Both the position numbers and the translations under genes were made by a program. From Rubellimicrobium arenae (lineage in GTDB: Bacteria > Pseudomonadota > Alphaproteobacteria > Rhodobacterales > Rhodobacteraceae): a stretch of 64,000 nucleotides of DNA. The first letter of the stretch is position 1. The number at the start of each line of letters is the position of its first letter. Under the pieces are notes generated by a model. That model ran no database searches. It was not told the origin of the DNA and worked only from the letters and a program-made list of their open reading frames with translations. The DNA lies in the NCBI RefSeq assembly GCF_017916295.1, contig NZ_JAFMSS010000005.1, forward strand, positions 186,001-250,000. Reading direction: 5' to 3'. Below are positions 27,028 through 35,128 of the stretch, piece by piece.

Positions 27028-27052
27028 GCTCGTGCCCCGACAGGGGTCGAGC
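27028..27052. terminator. Hairpin between amino-acid transporter and che locus
   Basis: GCTCG (27028-27032) pairs with CGAGC (27048-27052), with an inner CCCC/GGGG pair, six bases after the ATPase stop. It separates two convergent operons. Confidence 0.5.
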
Positions 27053-27167
27053 AAGCCCGCTGACGATAATTATCCGCCCTCAGTGACTGGTCCGGTTCAG
27101 GGTCCCCGCTCTTGGGACGCAACTCGTGGCCAGTGGACCTGCGCGACCAGTTGCGGCCCCGAGCATC

Positions 27168-28835
27168 TCAGGCGAACAGGATGTCGTCCTCGTCAAGCGT
27201 CGCAGCAGCGGTAGCCGGCGCGGCGGCGAGATTGGGGAACTTGGCATCATGCACCTCACGTTCGGCGTGCATGGTGTAGATGGCCCTGATCCGTTGCAGG
27301 AACGCCTCGCCTTCGGCATCGAGGTCCTTGATGACAGGCTCGACGTCGCTGGCCGGCATCATCCGGTCCAGCGCAAGAGCCGACATCAGGAATTCGTCGA
27401 TCTCCTCTCCGGACCGGCCCATGATGTGCACGATCTCTTCCGGGCCCCGCCCCCCTGACATGGCGGACAGGTGGCTCCTGACCCGACCCGCCAGAATCGT
27501 CACCTCCCGGGCTCCGTCCCCCGCGTGCCGAAGGGACTCCACGAGCAGGTTGTCCTCTGCATCATCAAGCTTGCCGGACGTGGTCATGACATCCTCGATG
27601 TTGCGCCGGAGCCGGCCCATGACATCGATGATGCTTCGCGCGATATCCCTCTGCTGCTGGGCAACCTCCTCCATTGCGCGACCTTCCGGTCCCAGTCGCG
27701 AGGATAGAAGGATCGCGTTCAGGCCCAGGACGGTCATGCGCCGCTCGAACTCGGCTGCCTCGCCGGCATCGCGCCCCGCACCGGCCAGCGTTTGCATGAG
27801 CCCCCTTGAGGCAGCGAGCAGGCGTTCGCTGGTCTGCGACACCTCGGCCATCATGCGCTCCATCCGCGCCGCGCCGGCCAGCAGCGGCACGAGGCTGCCC
27901 TCCCCGGTGCCACAAAGCGCATCTATCGCGCCCGCACGGGGAATGTCCGTCGCGGACAACTTGAGAGCGCGCAGATGCCGCCCTGCCGCCCGCAGCGCAT
28001 GTCCCAGATCGTCGAGAGCGGCCCTTGTCTGCGCCCGCGCGAGATCACGTATGACGGCCCGAGGGATCGCAGGATCAGGCTGCCCCGCCATGGCCAGCAT
28101 GTCCTCGACATGCTCCAGTCGCTGCCGGAAGCTGTCGCCAACCTGAAGGTGGACAACCACCTGACCAACCCTGTCCTGAAGAGCCCGGAACCTCTTGGAG
28201 ACAAGACTGGCCGAGCGGGCGACCCGGTCGTCACGCGACCGCGCCACGACCATCTCGGTGAAGCTGTGGATCGCGGGCAGGGCTTCGGACCGCGTCAAGG
28301 CGGCCAAGGCTGCCGTCTCTCGTTCCACCTGCTCCAGGCCGAGACCACCGGCCGACATGGTGGCCGCAAGGTCGGCGACGAGCCCGCCCACGCCGCTCAG
28401 CACGGCGCGCATCTCACGGGCAAGTCCATCGATCGTCCCGCTGTCGGACGTGAGGGTGCGGCTGACCACCAACGCATTGAGCGACACCAGTGTCGCAGTC
28501 CGCGCCAGCCGCCGCAGTTCCTCCAGGCTCTCGCGGGCGCTTGCCATCAGCCGGCTCAGGTCCCGGGCGGCCTCCCGGCAACGCGCAGCCTTGGCCTCGA
28601 GCTGGATGCCGAGTTCATGAAACCTGGGTTGCAGCGACTTGAGCCGTCCCATCGCCTCGGGCGAGAGCGTTACCGACAGCGCCGTCAAGGAGGACTCGGT
28701 GACGCTTAGATCCTCCATCGCGGCCAGCATGGCATCAAGGGAGGATTCGAAGACTGCTTCGGTGCGACGGCGGACCGCCGTGACGGAGGCGGTCGATTCC
28801 ATCAGATCCGGACCTTCATTGTTCAGCGACGACAT
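27168..28835 (-). CDS. Unrecognised soluble coiled-coil protein with two receptor-like hairpins and a DxxxQ motif, last gene of che operon
   Basis: I do not recognise this 555-residue protein as a named family. It has no membrane helix or signal peptide and is mostly helical. Two segments echo the chemoreceptor signalling tip: residues 116-128 (LVSLNALVVSRTL) and residues 367-399, which contain LGLNAILLSSRLGPEGRAM then VAQQQRDIA, resembling the receptor pattern LALNAAxEAARAGExGRGFAVVAxEVR. Between them, residues 230-243 read LQVGDSFRQRLEHV; DSFRQ (234-238) fits the DxxxQ pattern of CheZ phosphatases. The C-terminus ends in acidic DEDDILFA. It follows cheB with a 20-base overlap and has GGGGAAG ahead of its ATG. 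Best reading: a cytoplasmic regulator of the Che complex, perhaps a CheY phosphatase or a soluble receptor mimic. Function is inferred only. Confidence 0.75.
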   Translation of the reverse strand: MSSLNNEGPDLMESTASVTAVRRRTEAVFESSLDAMLAAMEDLSVTESSLTALSVTLSPEAMGRLKSLQPRFHELGIQLEAKAARCREAARDLSRLMASARESLEELRRLARTATLVSLNALVVSRTLTSDSGTIDGLAREMRAVLSGVGGLVADLAATMSAGGLGLEQVERETAALAALTRSEALPAIHSFTEMVVARSRDDRVARSASLVSKRFRALQDRVGQVVVHLQVGDSFRQRLEHVEDMLAMAGQPDPAIPRAVIRDLARAQTRAALDDLGHALRAAGRHLRALKLSATDIPRAGAIDALCGTGEGSLVPLLAGAARMERMMAEVSQTSERLLAASRGLMQTLAGAGRDAGEAAEFERRMTVLGLNAILLSSRLGPEGRAMEEVAQQQRDIARSIIDVMGRLRRNIEDVMTTSGKLDDAEDNLLVESLRHAGDGAREVTILAGRVRSHLSAMSGGRGPEEIVHIMGRSGEEIDEFLMSALALDRMMPASDVEPVIKDLDAEGEAFLQRIRAIYTMHAEREVHDAKFPNLAAAPATAAATLDEDDILFA

Positions 28836-29928
28836 TCTTTCTTCCCCAGGTCACGATCTCGTTGCACATCCGACCCAAGGGCAGAGCGCGATCGGCCCCG
28901 CCCAGGCGCAGAGCTTCACGCGGCATGCCAAAGACGACGGAGGTGGCCTCGTCCTGTGCCGCCGTGCGCGCCCCAGCTTCCTTCATCTCCAGAAGACCCC
29001 GCGCCCCGTCGTCTCCCATGCCTGTGAGGAGCAGGCCCAGGGCGTTGAAGCCCGCCGCTTGGGCAAACGACCTGAACAGCACATCGACCGATGGGCGGTG
29101 ACGCGCGACATAGGGACCGTCGATGACCTCGACGCGGTACGCCAGCCCCTGCCGCCTCAGGAGAAGATGGTGATCCCCCGGCGCGATCAGCACCGTCCCC
29201 GGCGACAGTTGGTCGCCCGTGACGGCCTCGCTGACCCGAACCCGGCAAAGTCCATCCAGGCGTTGCGCAAAGGCCGCTGTGAACCGCTCCGGCATATGCT
29301 GCACAATCACGACGGGCGGCGCATCCACCGGCAGCTCGCGCAGGATCGTGGCAAGAGCCTCGGTTCCACCGGTCGAGGCCCCGATGGCAACGATCGGGGC
29401 CGTCCGCGGAGGCTTGGGCGAGTTCGGCCGTGCTGCGGGCAGGATCACGTCCGCCGTGTGCTTGGGTCCTGGCTGCAGGGGCCTCGGCACGGTTGTCCGA
29501 GCCTTCGACCTGGTCTGGGCTGCGGCGTGAATCGCATCGCAGACACGCATCTGGGCGTCCTGTCGCTGCGCCGCAGTAGCCATGCTGGGCTTGCAGATCA
29601 CCTCGGCGGCCCCAAGCTCGAGCGCCCGCACCGCGTTGCGCGACCCGACCTCGCTGTGACTCGAGCAGATCACAACGGGTAATGGTCTCTGGGCCATGAT
29701 CTTGCCCAAGAAGGTGAGCCCGTCCATCCGGGGCATTTCGATATCGAGAAGCATCACGTCCGGGACCGTTTCTCGTAGACGGTCCGCGGCTTCGAAGGGA
29801 TCCCCTGCGGTGGCGACAACCTCAATGTTGGGGTCGCTTGCCAGGATCGACTTCAGGCCCGCCCGAACGCTGGCGCTGTCGTCCACGATCATGACCTTGA
29901 TGGCTCCGAGACCCTGAGTCCTGATCAC
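28816..29928 (-). CDS. cheB: Chemotaxis protein-glutamate methylesterase CheB
   Basis: The 370-residue enzyme removes methyl groups from (and deamidates) receptor glutamates after activation by CheA. The receiver domain (about 10-125) has acceptor Asp62 in LLDIEMPRMDG. The methylesterase domain (about 177-365) has the catalytic triad Ser185 (GASTGG), His211 (VQHMPERF) and Asp306/307 (LTGMGDDGA). The GTG start overlaps the cheR stop as GTGA, implying coupled translation. This is the only cheB in the window and would have to serve both che operons unless others exist elsewhere. Confidence 0.95.
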   Translation of the reverse strand: MIRTQGLGAIKVMIVDDSASVRAGLKSILASDPNIEVVATAGDPFEAADRLRETVPDVMLLDIEMPRMDGLTFLGKIMAQRPLPVVICSSHSEVGSRNAVRALELGAAEVICKPSMATAAQRQDAQMRVCDAIHAAAQTRSKARTTVPRPLQPGPKHTADVILPAARPNSPKPPRTAPIVAIGASTGGTEALATILRELPVDAPPVVIVQHMPERFTAAFAQRLDGLCRVRVSEAVTGDQLSPGTVLIAPGDHHLLLRRQGLAYRVEVIDGPYVARHRPSVDVLFRSFAQAAGFNALGLLLTGMGDDGARGLLEMKEAGARTAAQDEATSVVFGMPREALRLGGADRALPLGRMCNEIVTWGRKNVVAEQ

Positions 29929-30827
29929 AGCAGACCTCCTGTCGCAGGGTGCCGTGGCCCGACATCGCGAGGCACCGGTGCCCCGTCACCCCGCTCCCTG
30001 ACGAAGACGGCGGGTGCGACCTGCCGAAGCCCATTCTGGCGAACGATCATCGACTCAGCGTGGCCTACGACCAGATGTCCGCCGGGTCGAAGATGCGAGG
30101 AGATCGAGGCAATGACCCGCGCCTGCGTCGGGGGATCGAAGTAGATCAAGACGTTTCTCAGGAAGATGGCATCGAGGTTGCGATCAACGGGATAGGACGG
30201 ATCCATCAGGTTCATCTCTTGAAACCGCACCCGCTGACGGAGCTCGGGAACGATGCGGCGAAGAGGCGCCCCGTCCCGCCCCCTCCCAACCATCGCGTAG
30301 CGATCTCGCAAGGCGGCAGGCACGGGCTCGAGTTCCGCCTCGGGATAGATGGCGCGCCCCGCGGTTTGCAGGACTCTGCGGGAGATATCGGTCCCAAGGA
30401 CATCCCAGTCGAGTTGAGGAGAGTGCGCTTGCGCTTCGGCCAGCACCATGGCAGCGGACCAAGCCTCTGCGCCGGTCGACGAGGCTGCGCTCCAGAACTT
30501 GAAGGGCACCCTTCCCGGCGCGGCTTTGAGGGCGGCCGGGATCATAGTCTCCCACAGGAACGCGTAGTGAGCCCGTTCCCGGAAAAAGTCGGTCTTGTTG
30601 GTCGTGACCGCTTCGATGATCCGAGGCAACTCATCCTGGAGAGCCCCCTTCTCGAAGAGGTAGTGGAAGTACTCTCCCACATCCCTGAGACCGAGGGCGA
30701 CCAGTCGGGAACGGAGGCGGGACTCGATCATCCCGTCCTTCGAGTCCGGGAGGAAAATCCCAGTGGTCTCATGAACGAGCTTCCGGAACCGCTCAGCCAG
30801 GCGAGCGCGAACGATCAGGGCCGTCAC
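29925..30827 (-). CDS. cheR: Chemotaxis protein methyltransferase CheR (minus-strand operon)
   Basis: The 300-residue enzyme methylates receptor glutamates with S-adenosylmethionine. The N-terminal helical domain (FRKLVHETTGIFLPDSKDGM) and the SAM-binding Rossmann part are visible: TTNKTDFFRE, FWSAASSTGAEAWS (motif I) and IFLRNVLIYFD. The usual glycine-rich CSTGEE motif is SSTGAE here, one residue shifted in chemistry but still plausible. The GTG start overlaps the cheW stop. The C-terminal 20 residues are an unconserved tail. Confidence 0.94.
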   Translation of the reverse strand: MTALIVRARLAERFRKLVHETTGIFLPDSKDGMIESRLRSRLVALGLRDVGEYFHYLFEKGALQDELPRIIEAVTTNKTDFFRERAHYAFLWETMIPAALKAAPGRVPFKFWSAASSTGAEAWSAAMVLAEAQAHSPQLDWDVLGTDISRRVLQTAGRAIYPEAELEPVPAALRDRYAMVGRGRDGAPLRRIVPELRQRVRFQEMNLMDPSYPVDRNLDAIFLRNVLIYFDPPTQARVIASISSHLRPGGHLVVGHAESMIVRQNGLRQVAPAVFVRERGDGAPVPRDVGPRHPATGGLL

Positions 30828-31345
30828 ACCAGTCCCGGCTCAAGACGGGCCGCCCCCTTCTCCGTGGTTCCGAACGCGGTCTGACGGCCGGCCAGCATGG
30901 CGATCACCTCCGGATCGAAGAGGCCTGCGACGCGCAGCACGGTCACGAAGGTCCCGTCGCGGCGTCCGATGCCCTCCACCATGCGCTGGTCCCAGTCCAG
31001 GAAGCCCGCCTCGGCCAATGGTTCGAGACGGTCGTCATCAAGTCCGGCCACCTCGATCACTCGATCGACTCGCAATGCCACCAGCAGAGCGTCACCCGAC
31101 TTCGGGATCTGGAGCACCATGATGCGGGTGTCCGGCTCGTCGGCGCGCGCGGGTTCGCCGAGCAGGATGCGCAGGTCGATGACCGCTACGGAGGCCCCCC
31201 TGACGTCGATCACGCCCAATAGGTGCGCCGGGGCGTTCGGAAGGCGCGACACAGGCCGCGGATCGAGAATTTCCTGCACCAAAGCTACAGGCAGGGCAAA
31301 GAGGGAGTCGCCCAAGCCGAATGTCACCACTGGTCCTTCCAACAT
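30824..31345 (-). CDS. cheW: CheW coupling protein (minus-strand operon, second copy)
   Basis: The 173-residue adaptor links receptors to CheA. The SH3-like CheW fold shows in VVTFGLGDSLFALPVALVQEIL, LPNAPAHLLGVIDVRGASVAVIDLR, and the VDRVIEVAGLD strand. ATG 31345 is preferred over GTG 31357 since GAGG lies six bases upstream. It is followed by cheR with a GTGA overlap. It is separated from the other cheW by an unusual 471-base gap. The two CheW proteins are clearly diverged, so they may favour different receptors. Confidence 0.92.
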   Translation of the reverse strand: MLEGPVVTFGLGDSLFALPVALVQEILDPRPVSRLPNAPAHLLGVIDVRGASVAVIDLRILLGEPARADEPDTRIMVLQIPKSGDALLVALRVDRVIEVAGLDDDRLEPLAEAGFLDWDQRMVEGIGRRDGTFVTVLRVAGLFDPEVIAMLAGRQTAFGTTEKGAARLEPGLV

Positions 31346-31816
31346 GGCGGTCCTCACTTTTTCTCAGGTTGATTGGCTGGATCGGTCGAACTTGACATCA
31401 ATGTCGTCCGTCGGACGACCGCTGAAGAGACAGGCATCCCCGTTGACCTCCACTCCCACGAGACAGCCGCGGGACACGGCGGGCGGTGGCCGCCGAGGGC
31501 CCGAGGGCCTGTCCAGCCCCAGGACTGCGGGGCGGGTCTGGACAGCGACGGCTCGGCCCCCCCGGCAGGCCGAAGGAGATGACGCCCTGCAAGGTCCCTA
31601 CCATTTCGCCCCGAACGCCGACCGATTCGTGGATCAGCATTTTCCTTGGATTGGGGAGAGCTGGAGGTGCGTGACCTGAATTTTCAGCTCCGCGGGGCGG
31701 CCTCTCTACGTCAGAAGCGAAAGCCGCAATGAATGGCACGACGAGCATACCTTCGGCTTTCGCGTGACTGGCCGTTCTAAGAACATCTCTGGCCCATGAC
31801 GTACCGGCTGTCGTCA
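31346..31816. other. Gap inside the minus-strand che operon
   Basis: All other neighbours in this operon overlap, yet these 471 bases separate two cheW genes. A minus-strand open frame spans 31398-31820 but its product is proline/arginine-rich and unlike any Che protein. A short frame ending just before the downstream cheW (about 31368-31470) encodes a CLVGVEVNGDACLF stretch that looks more natural. This could be the remnant of a lost gene, or a regulatory leader with an internal promoter. Nothing is firmly recognised. Confidence 0.4.
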
Positions 31817-32359
31817 TCATCGATCCAACTGGTGCGGCGGGAGCTGCGTACCGCCCGAATGAGACGAAACCGGGGTCGCTTGAGTGCTCAGCGCAGATGC
31901 GAAAATGGCTGGAAGGTCGGGGATCATGACGACGCTGCTATCTCGGTTCGCAATCGCCTCGACGAATTGCGCGGGCCAACTGGTGCCGACGGCTGGCACA
32001 TCCTGCAGGCTGTCCTGACTGATACGGGTCACCTCGTGCACCGCATCGGCGATGATGCCCACCACCGCAGCGCGACCCTCCATCGAAAGATCAAGGACGA
32101 GGATCCGTGTATCCGGACCAACGGGCCCCCGATGCATCCCGAAGATGACCCTCAGGTCCGCCAGGGGAACCACGGTGCCCCGAACGTTGACGAGTCCCGT
32201 GCAGAACTCAGGTGCGCCTGGAACCCGTGTGATGGCGACAGGCTCCAGAACCTCTCGGATCAGGCCCGCTCGGATTGCCAGCGTATCCTGACCTAGACGT
32301 AGGGTGACAACGTCCAGAGATCCGGACGTTCGATCGCGTGTCGAGGATACCAAGCTCAT
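31817..32359 (-). CDS. cheW: CheW coupling protein (minus-strand operon, first copy)
   Basis: The 180-residue adaptor carries the CheW signature GLVNVRGTVVPLADLR and the preceding ITRVPGAPEF. It also has the VVGIIADAVHEVTRIS core contacting CheA P5 and receptor tips. It overlaps the upstream cheA by ATGA (32356-32359), so it is made in step with the kinase. It has a 20-residue C-terminal extension rich in Ser, Thr and His. Confidence 0.92.
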   Translation of the reverse strand: MSLVSSTRDRTSGSLDVVTLRLGQDTLAIRAGLIREVLEPVAITRVPGAPEFCTGLVNVRGTVVPLADLRVIFGMHRGPVGPDTRILVLDLSMEGRAAVVGIIADAVHEVTRISQDSLQDVPAVGTSWPAQFVEAIANRDSSVVMIPDLPAIFASALSTQATPVSSHSGGTQLPPHQLDR

Positions 32360-34056
32360 ACATAGGCCTCCTGAAGGCGGTTCACGGAGGGCGAAGGACG
32401 CTTGGACCGCGTCACAAGGCTAGGCACGTCCAAGATGAGGGCTACGGCGCCATCGCCCAGGATGGTGGCACCAGAGAAGATCTTGAGCCCCGAATGGAGC
32501 GGCGAGAGCTGCTTGATGACGGTCTGGTTGGACCCGATGATCCGATCGACCACCAGTCCGACCCGCCCCCCGCCTGAACTGACTACAACAATCTTCTGGA
32601 ACGGTCCCGGCCGGCCGGGGCTTCCGAACACTTCACGGAGCGGCAGGTAAGGCACCAGTCGCCCGCGAATATCGAGCAGCCGGGCGGTGGCTTGCTGATC
32701 ATCGAGGATCTCGGGCAGTTCCACGATCTCCTCCACGGCGGCGAGCGGGATTGTGAAGCGTTCGCCCGCCACCTCGACCAGGAGACCATCGATGATCGCC
32801 AGAGTGAGCGGCAGCCTCAGGGTGATCCGGGTTCCCTGGCCCGGCTCGGAGTCCAGATCGACGCTGCCCCGCAGGTCCGAGATGGTGCGGGAGACGACAT
32901 CCATGCCGACGCCACGGCCCGACAGTTCCGTCACGCGCTCGGCTGTCGAGAAGCCGGGTGCAAAGACGAGCCGAAGAAGCTCGTTGCGGCTCAGATCGGC
33001 TTCCGCAGAGATGAGCCCCCTTTCGACCGCCTTGGCCCGGATACGCCCGGCATCGAGCCCCTGCCCGTCGTCCGCGAGCTGAATGAGCACCTCGGCTCCG
33101 GAGTGGCGCGCGGACAGCGTGATCGTTCCAGCCATGGGCTTGTCGAGGTCGATCCGAGTCATCGGATCTTCAAGGCCATGATCCGCGGCGTTGCGGATCA
33201 GGTGCATCAAGGGCTCGGCCAATTGCTCAACCACGCTCTTGTCGAGCTCGGTATCTTCGCCCTCAAGAACCAGTTCGATGGGTTTGCCGGTCTGATCGGC
33301 CAAGTCATGGACGAGCCTTCGGAAGCGTCCGGTGATGGACGACAACGGCGTCATGCGGATAGACATCGTTGCGTCCCGCATGCCGGTTGCCAGGCGCTGG
33401 ATGTCTTCGGTGACGGACATCAGAGTCGGGCTGCCGCTCTTGGCAGCAATCTCGGCGAGCCGAGCTTCGGCAATCACCAACTCTCCGACACGATCCATCA
33501 TCTCGTCCAGGCGGTCGGCCGAGATCCGGATCGTCGAACTGCTCTTGGCGGGCGCGCTCGCTGGACCCTCGGGTACTGACACCGGGGCTGCCGGCGGCTG
33601 CACACGCAGCGCAGGTTGCGGCTCTGGCGGAATGACGATGTCGATATCGGCAGCCACAGGCGCGACGTCGGGTCTGGGCCCCGGGATCGGGGTCTGATCA
33701 CCGACAGCGGCCGCGAGTCCGGCCAGGATCGCGTCTGGGTCTCCCGACGACTGACCGTCCAGCAAGGCCACGATATGGTCATGGGCCTTCAGGGAAATCG
33801 CCACGAGTTCGGAGCTGGCTACGCTCGATCCCGAGCGAAGGGCCTCGAAGGCGGACTCGAACCCATGCACGAAAGCCGCAAGTTCGGTGTAGCCGAACAT
33901 GCCCCCGGTGCCCTTGAGGGTATGCAGGTCCCGAAAGACCTGATCGATCAGGGCGCGGTCGCCCGGACGCGTTTGAAGGGCAAGCAGCCCCCCCTCCAGG
34001 CTCTCGACGAGGCTGTCGGCCTCCGCACGGAAGATGGCAAGCGTTTCCTCATCCAT
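32356..34056 (-). CDS. cheA: Chemotaxis histidine kinase CheA, short form without P2
   Basis: The 566-residue kinase phosphorylates CheY and CheB in response to receptors. Domains: P1/HPt with His45 in LHTLKGTGG (1-105), a proline/alanine-rich linker (about 120-170), P3 dimerisation (ISADRLDEMMDRVGELVIAEARL), P4 kinase with HLIRNAADHGLE (N box), DDGQGLDAGRI (G1) and GFSTAERVTELSGRGVGMD (G2), and a CheW-like P5 (about 430-555). No P2 CheY-docking domain is seen. The start overlaps the cheY stop by one base (TGATG). The divergent cheA at 35125 has a P2-like domain, so the two kinases are not recent duplicates. Confidence 0.95.
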   Translation of the reverse strand: MDEETLAIFRAEADSLVESLEGGLLALQTRPGDRALIDQVFRDLHTLKGTGGMFGYTELAAFVHGFESAFEALRSGSSVASSELVAISLKAHDHIVALLDGQSSGDPDAILAGLAAAVGDQTPIPGPRPDVAPVAADIDIVIPPEPQPALRVQPPAAPVSVPEGPASAPAKSSSTIRISADRLDEMMDRVGELVIAEARLAEIAAKSGSPTLMSVTEDIQRLATGMRDATMSIRMTPLSSITGRFRRLVHDLADQTGKPIELVLEGEDTELDKSVVEQLAEPLMHLIRNAADHGLEDPMTRIDLDKPMAGTITLSARHSGAEVLIQLADDGQGLDAGRIRAKAVERGLISAEADLSRNELLRLVFAPGFSTAERVTELSGRGVGMDVVSRTISDLRGSVDLDSEPGQGTRITLRLPLTLAIIDGLLVEVAGERFTIPLAAVEEIVELPEILDDQQATARLLDIRGRLVPYLPLREVFGSPGRPGPFQKIVVVSSGGGRVGLVVDRIIGSNQTVIKQLSPLHSGLKIFSGATILGDGAVALILDVPSLVTRSKRPSPSVNRLQEAYV

Positions 34057-34424
34057 CAGGCGGCCACCACGCGGGACATGACGGACAGAAGCTTGGCCTG
34101 ATCGAAGGGCTTCACCATCCAGCCGATCGCCCCGGCTGCGCGGGCCCGTTCCTTGATCTCGCCCTCGCTCTCGGTCGAGAGGAAGACGATGGGAATCCGA
34201 TGGCGCGAGGCATCGGCGCGGAATTCGCGGATGAAGGTCAGCCCATCCATCCGGGGCATGTTCTGGTCGGTCAGGACAGCGTGGACCTCCGCCCCGGCTA
34301 CCTTCTCAAGCGCCTCGACGCCGTCTCCCGCCTCGACGACATCGTAACCGGCAGCTTTCAGGGTCATGGCCACCATTCGACGGACGGAAGGAGAATCGTC
34401 CACGACGAGAATGCGCCGGGTCAC
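34056..34424 (-). CDS. cheY: CheY-like single-domain response regulator (minus-strand operon)
   Basis: The receiver domain of about 122 residues has the acidic pair in ILVVDDSPS, acceptor Asp in VLTDQNMPRMDG, the switch threonine/serine in FLSTES and the conserved Lys in VKPFD. It has no output domain, so signalling is by protein contact. I prefer GTG 34424, with GGAGGG eight bases upstream, which gives typical CheY length. An in-frame ATG at 34478 would add an atypical 18-residue proline-rich N-terminus. First gene of the operon; cheA follows with a one-base overlap. Confidence 0.9.
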   Translation of the reverse strand: MTRRILVVDDSPSVRRMVAMTLKAAGYDVVEAGDGVEALEKVAGAEVHAVLTDQNMPRMDGLTFIREFRADASRHRIPIVFLSTESEGEIKERARAAGAIGWMVKPFDQAKLLSVMSRVVAA

Positions 34425-34753
34425 TTGGATGCCCTCCAGCTGAGGGGGCGGGCGGACAGGCTTCTGGACATGGGCCACCTTTCTCGAATCGAGAGTTGTC
34501 CACTGTTCCTAGCCGGACAGCCTTAAAGCGGACTTAAGACGGGTCCACCGTCGCCTGGCTTTCCACTGCTGCCCCGTTCAGCGGCTATTAACGAAGGCCG
34601 GGTATCGACGTGTTGGAACGCCACGAGCGTTCGCGAGCCAATCGATGAGGTTCCCGATGGACGACGCCCCTTCCGTGCCCGCTCTGGCCCATCACCGTCT
34701 CGGTATCGGCCTTTGTGCCATCGTCGTGCGCCGTGCGGCGGGGGTGGCCTGAG
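34425..34753. other. Divergent promoter region between the two che operons
   Basis: These 329 bases separate the two oppositely transcribed cheY genes and must hold both operons' promoters. The central part (about 34500-34620) is less G+C-rich than its surroundings. I could not identify a convincing sigma-28 (flagellar) or sigma-70 consensus. The in-frame ATG at 34478 for the minus-strand cheY lies inside it. Confidence 0.4.
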
Positions 34754-35128
34754 ATGCTGTCCGTTCTGGCCATCGACGATTCCCGGACGATCCGGGAACT
34801 GGTCCGCCGCGCTCTTGAGAATGCGGGCATGAATGTGACGACCGCCGACGACGGCCTCGATGGCGTCTCCTCCTTCGGCGAATCAGCGTTCGATGCGGTG
34901 ATCACAGACATCAACATGCCGAACCTGGATGGGTTCGGCGTCATCGAGGCCATACGCAGCGGCCAACGGAACACGCGGGTACCTATCCTGGTGCTCACGA
35001 CTGAGACCGGGCCCGAGCTCCGCGCCCGCGCCAGGGACGCCGGCGCGACGGGCTGGCTCACGAAGCCGTTCGACGGTGCTGTCCTCGTGCGAACCCTGAA
35101 GCGGGTCACGGGGGCCCCCCTGTCATGA
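34754..35128 (+). CDS. cheY: CheY-like single-domain response regulator (plus-strand operon, first copy)
   Basis: The 124-residue receiver has VLAIDDSRTIREL, acceptor Asp in VITDINMPNLDG, LVLTTETG and TKPFDG. ATG 34754 is preferred over 34715, which would add an arginine-rich, non-conserved extension. It ends in an ATGA overlap with the second cheA, a kinase/regulator pairing that suggests it is that kinase's direct substrate. Confidence 0.92.
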   Translation: MLSVLAIDDSRTIRELVRRALENAGMNVTTADDGLDGVSSFGESAFDAVITDINMPNLDGFGVIEAIRSGQRNTRVPILVLTTETGPELRARARDAGATGWLTKPFDGAVLVRTLKRVTGAPLS

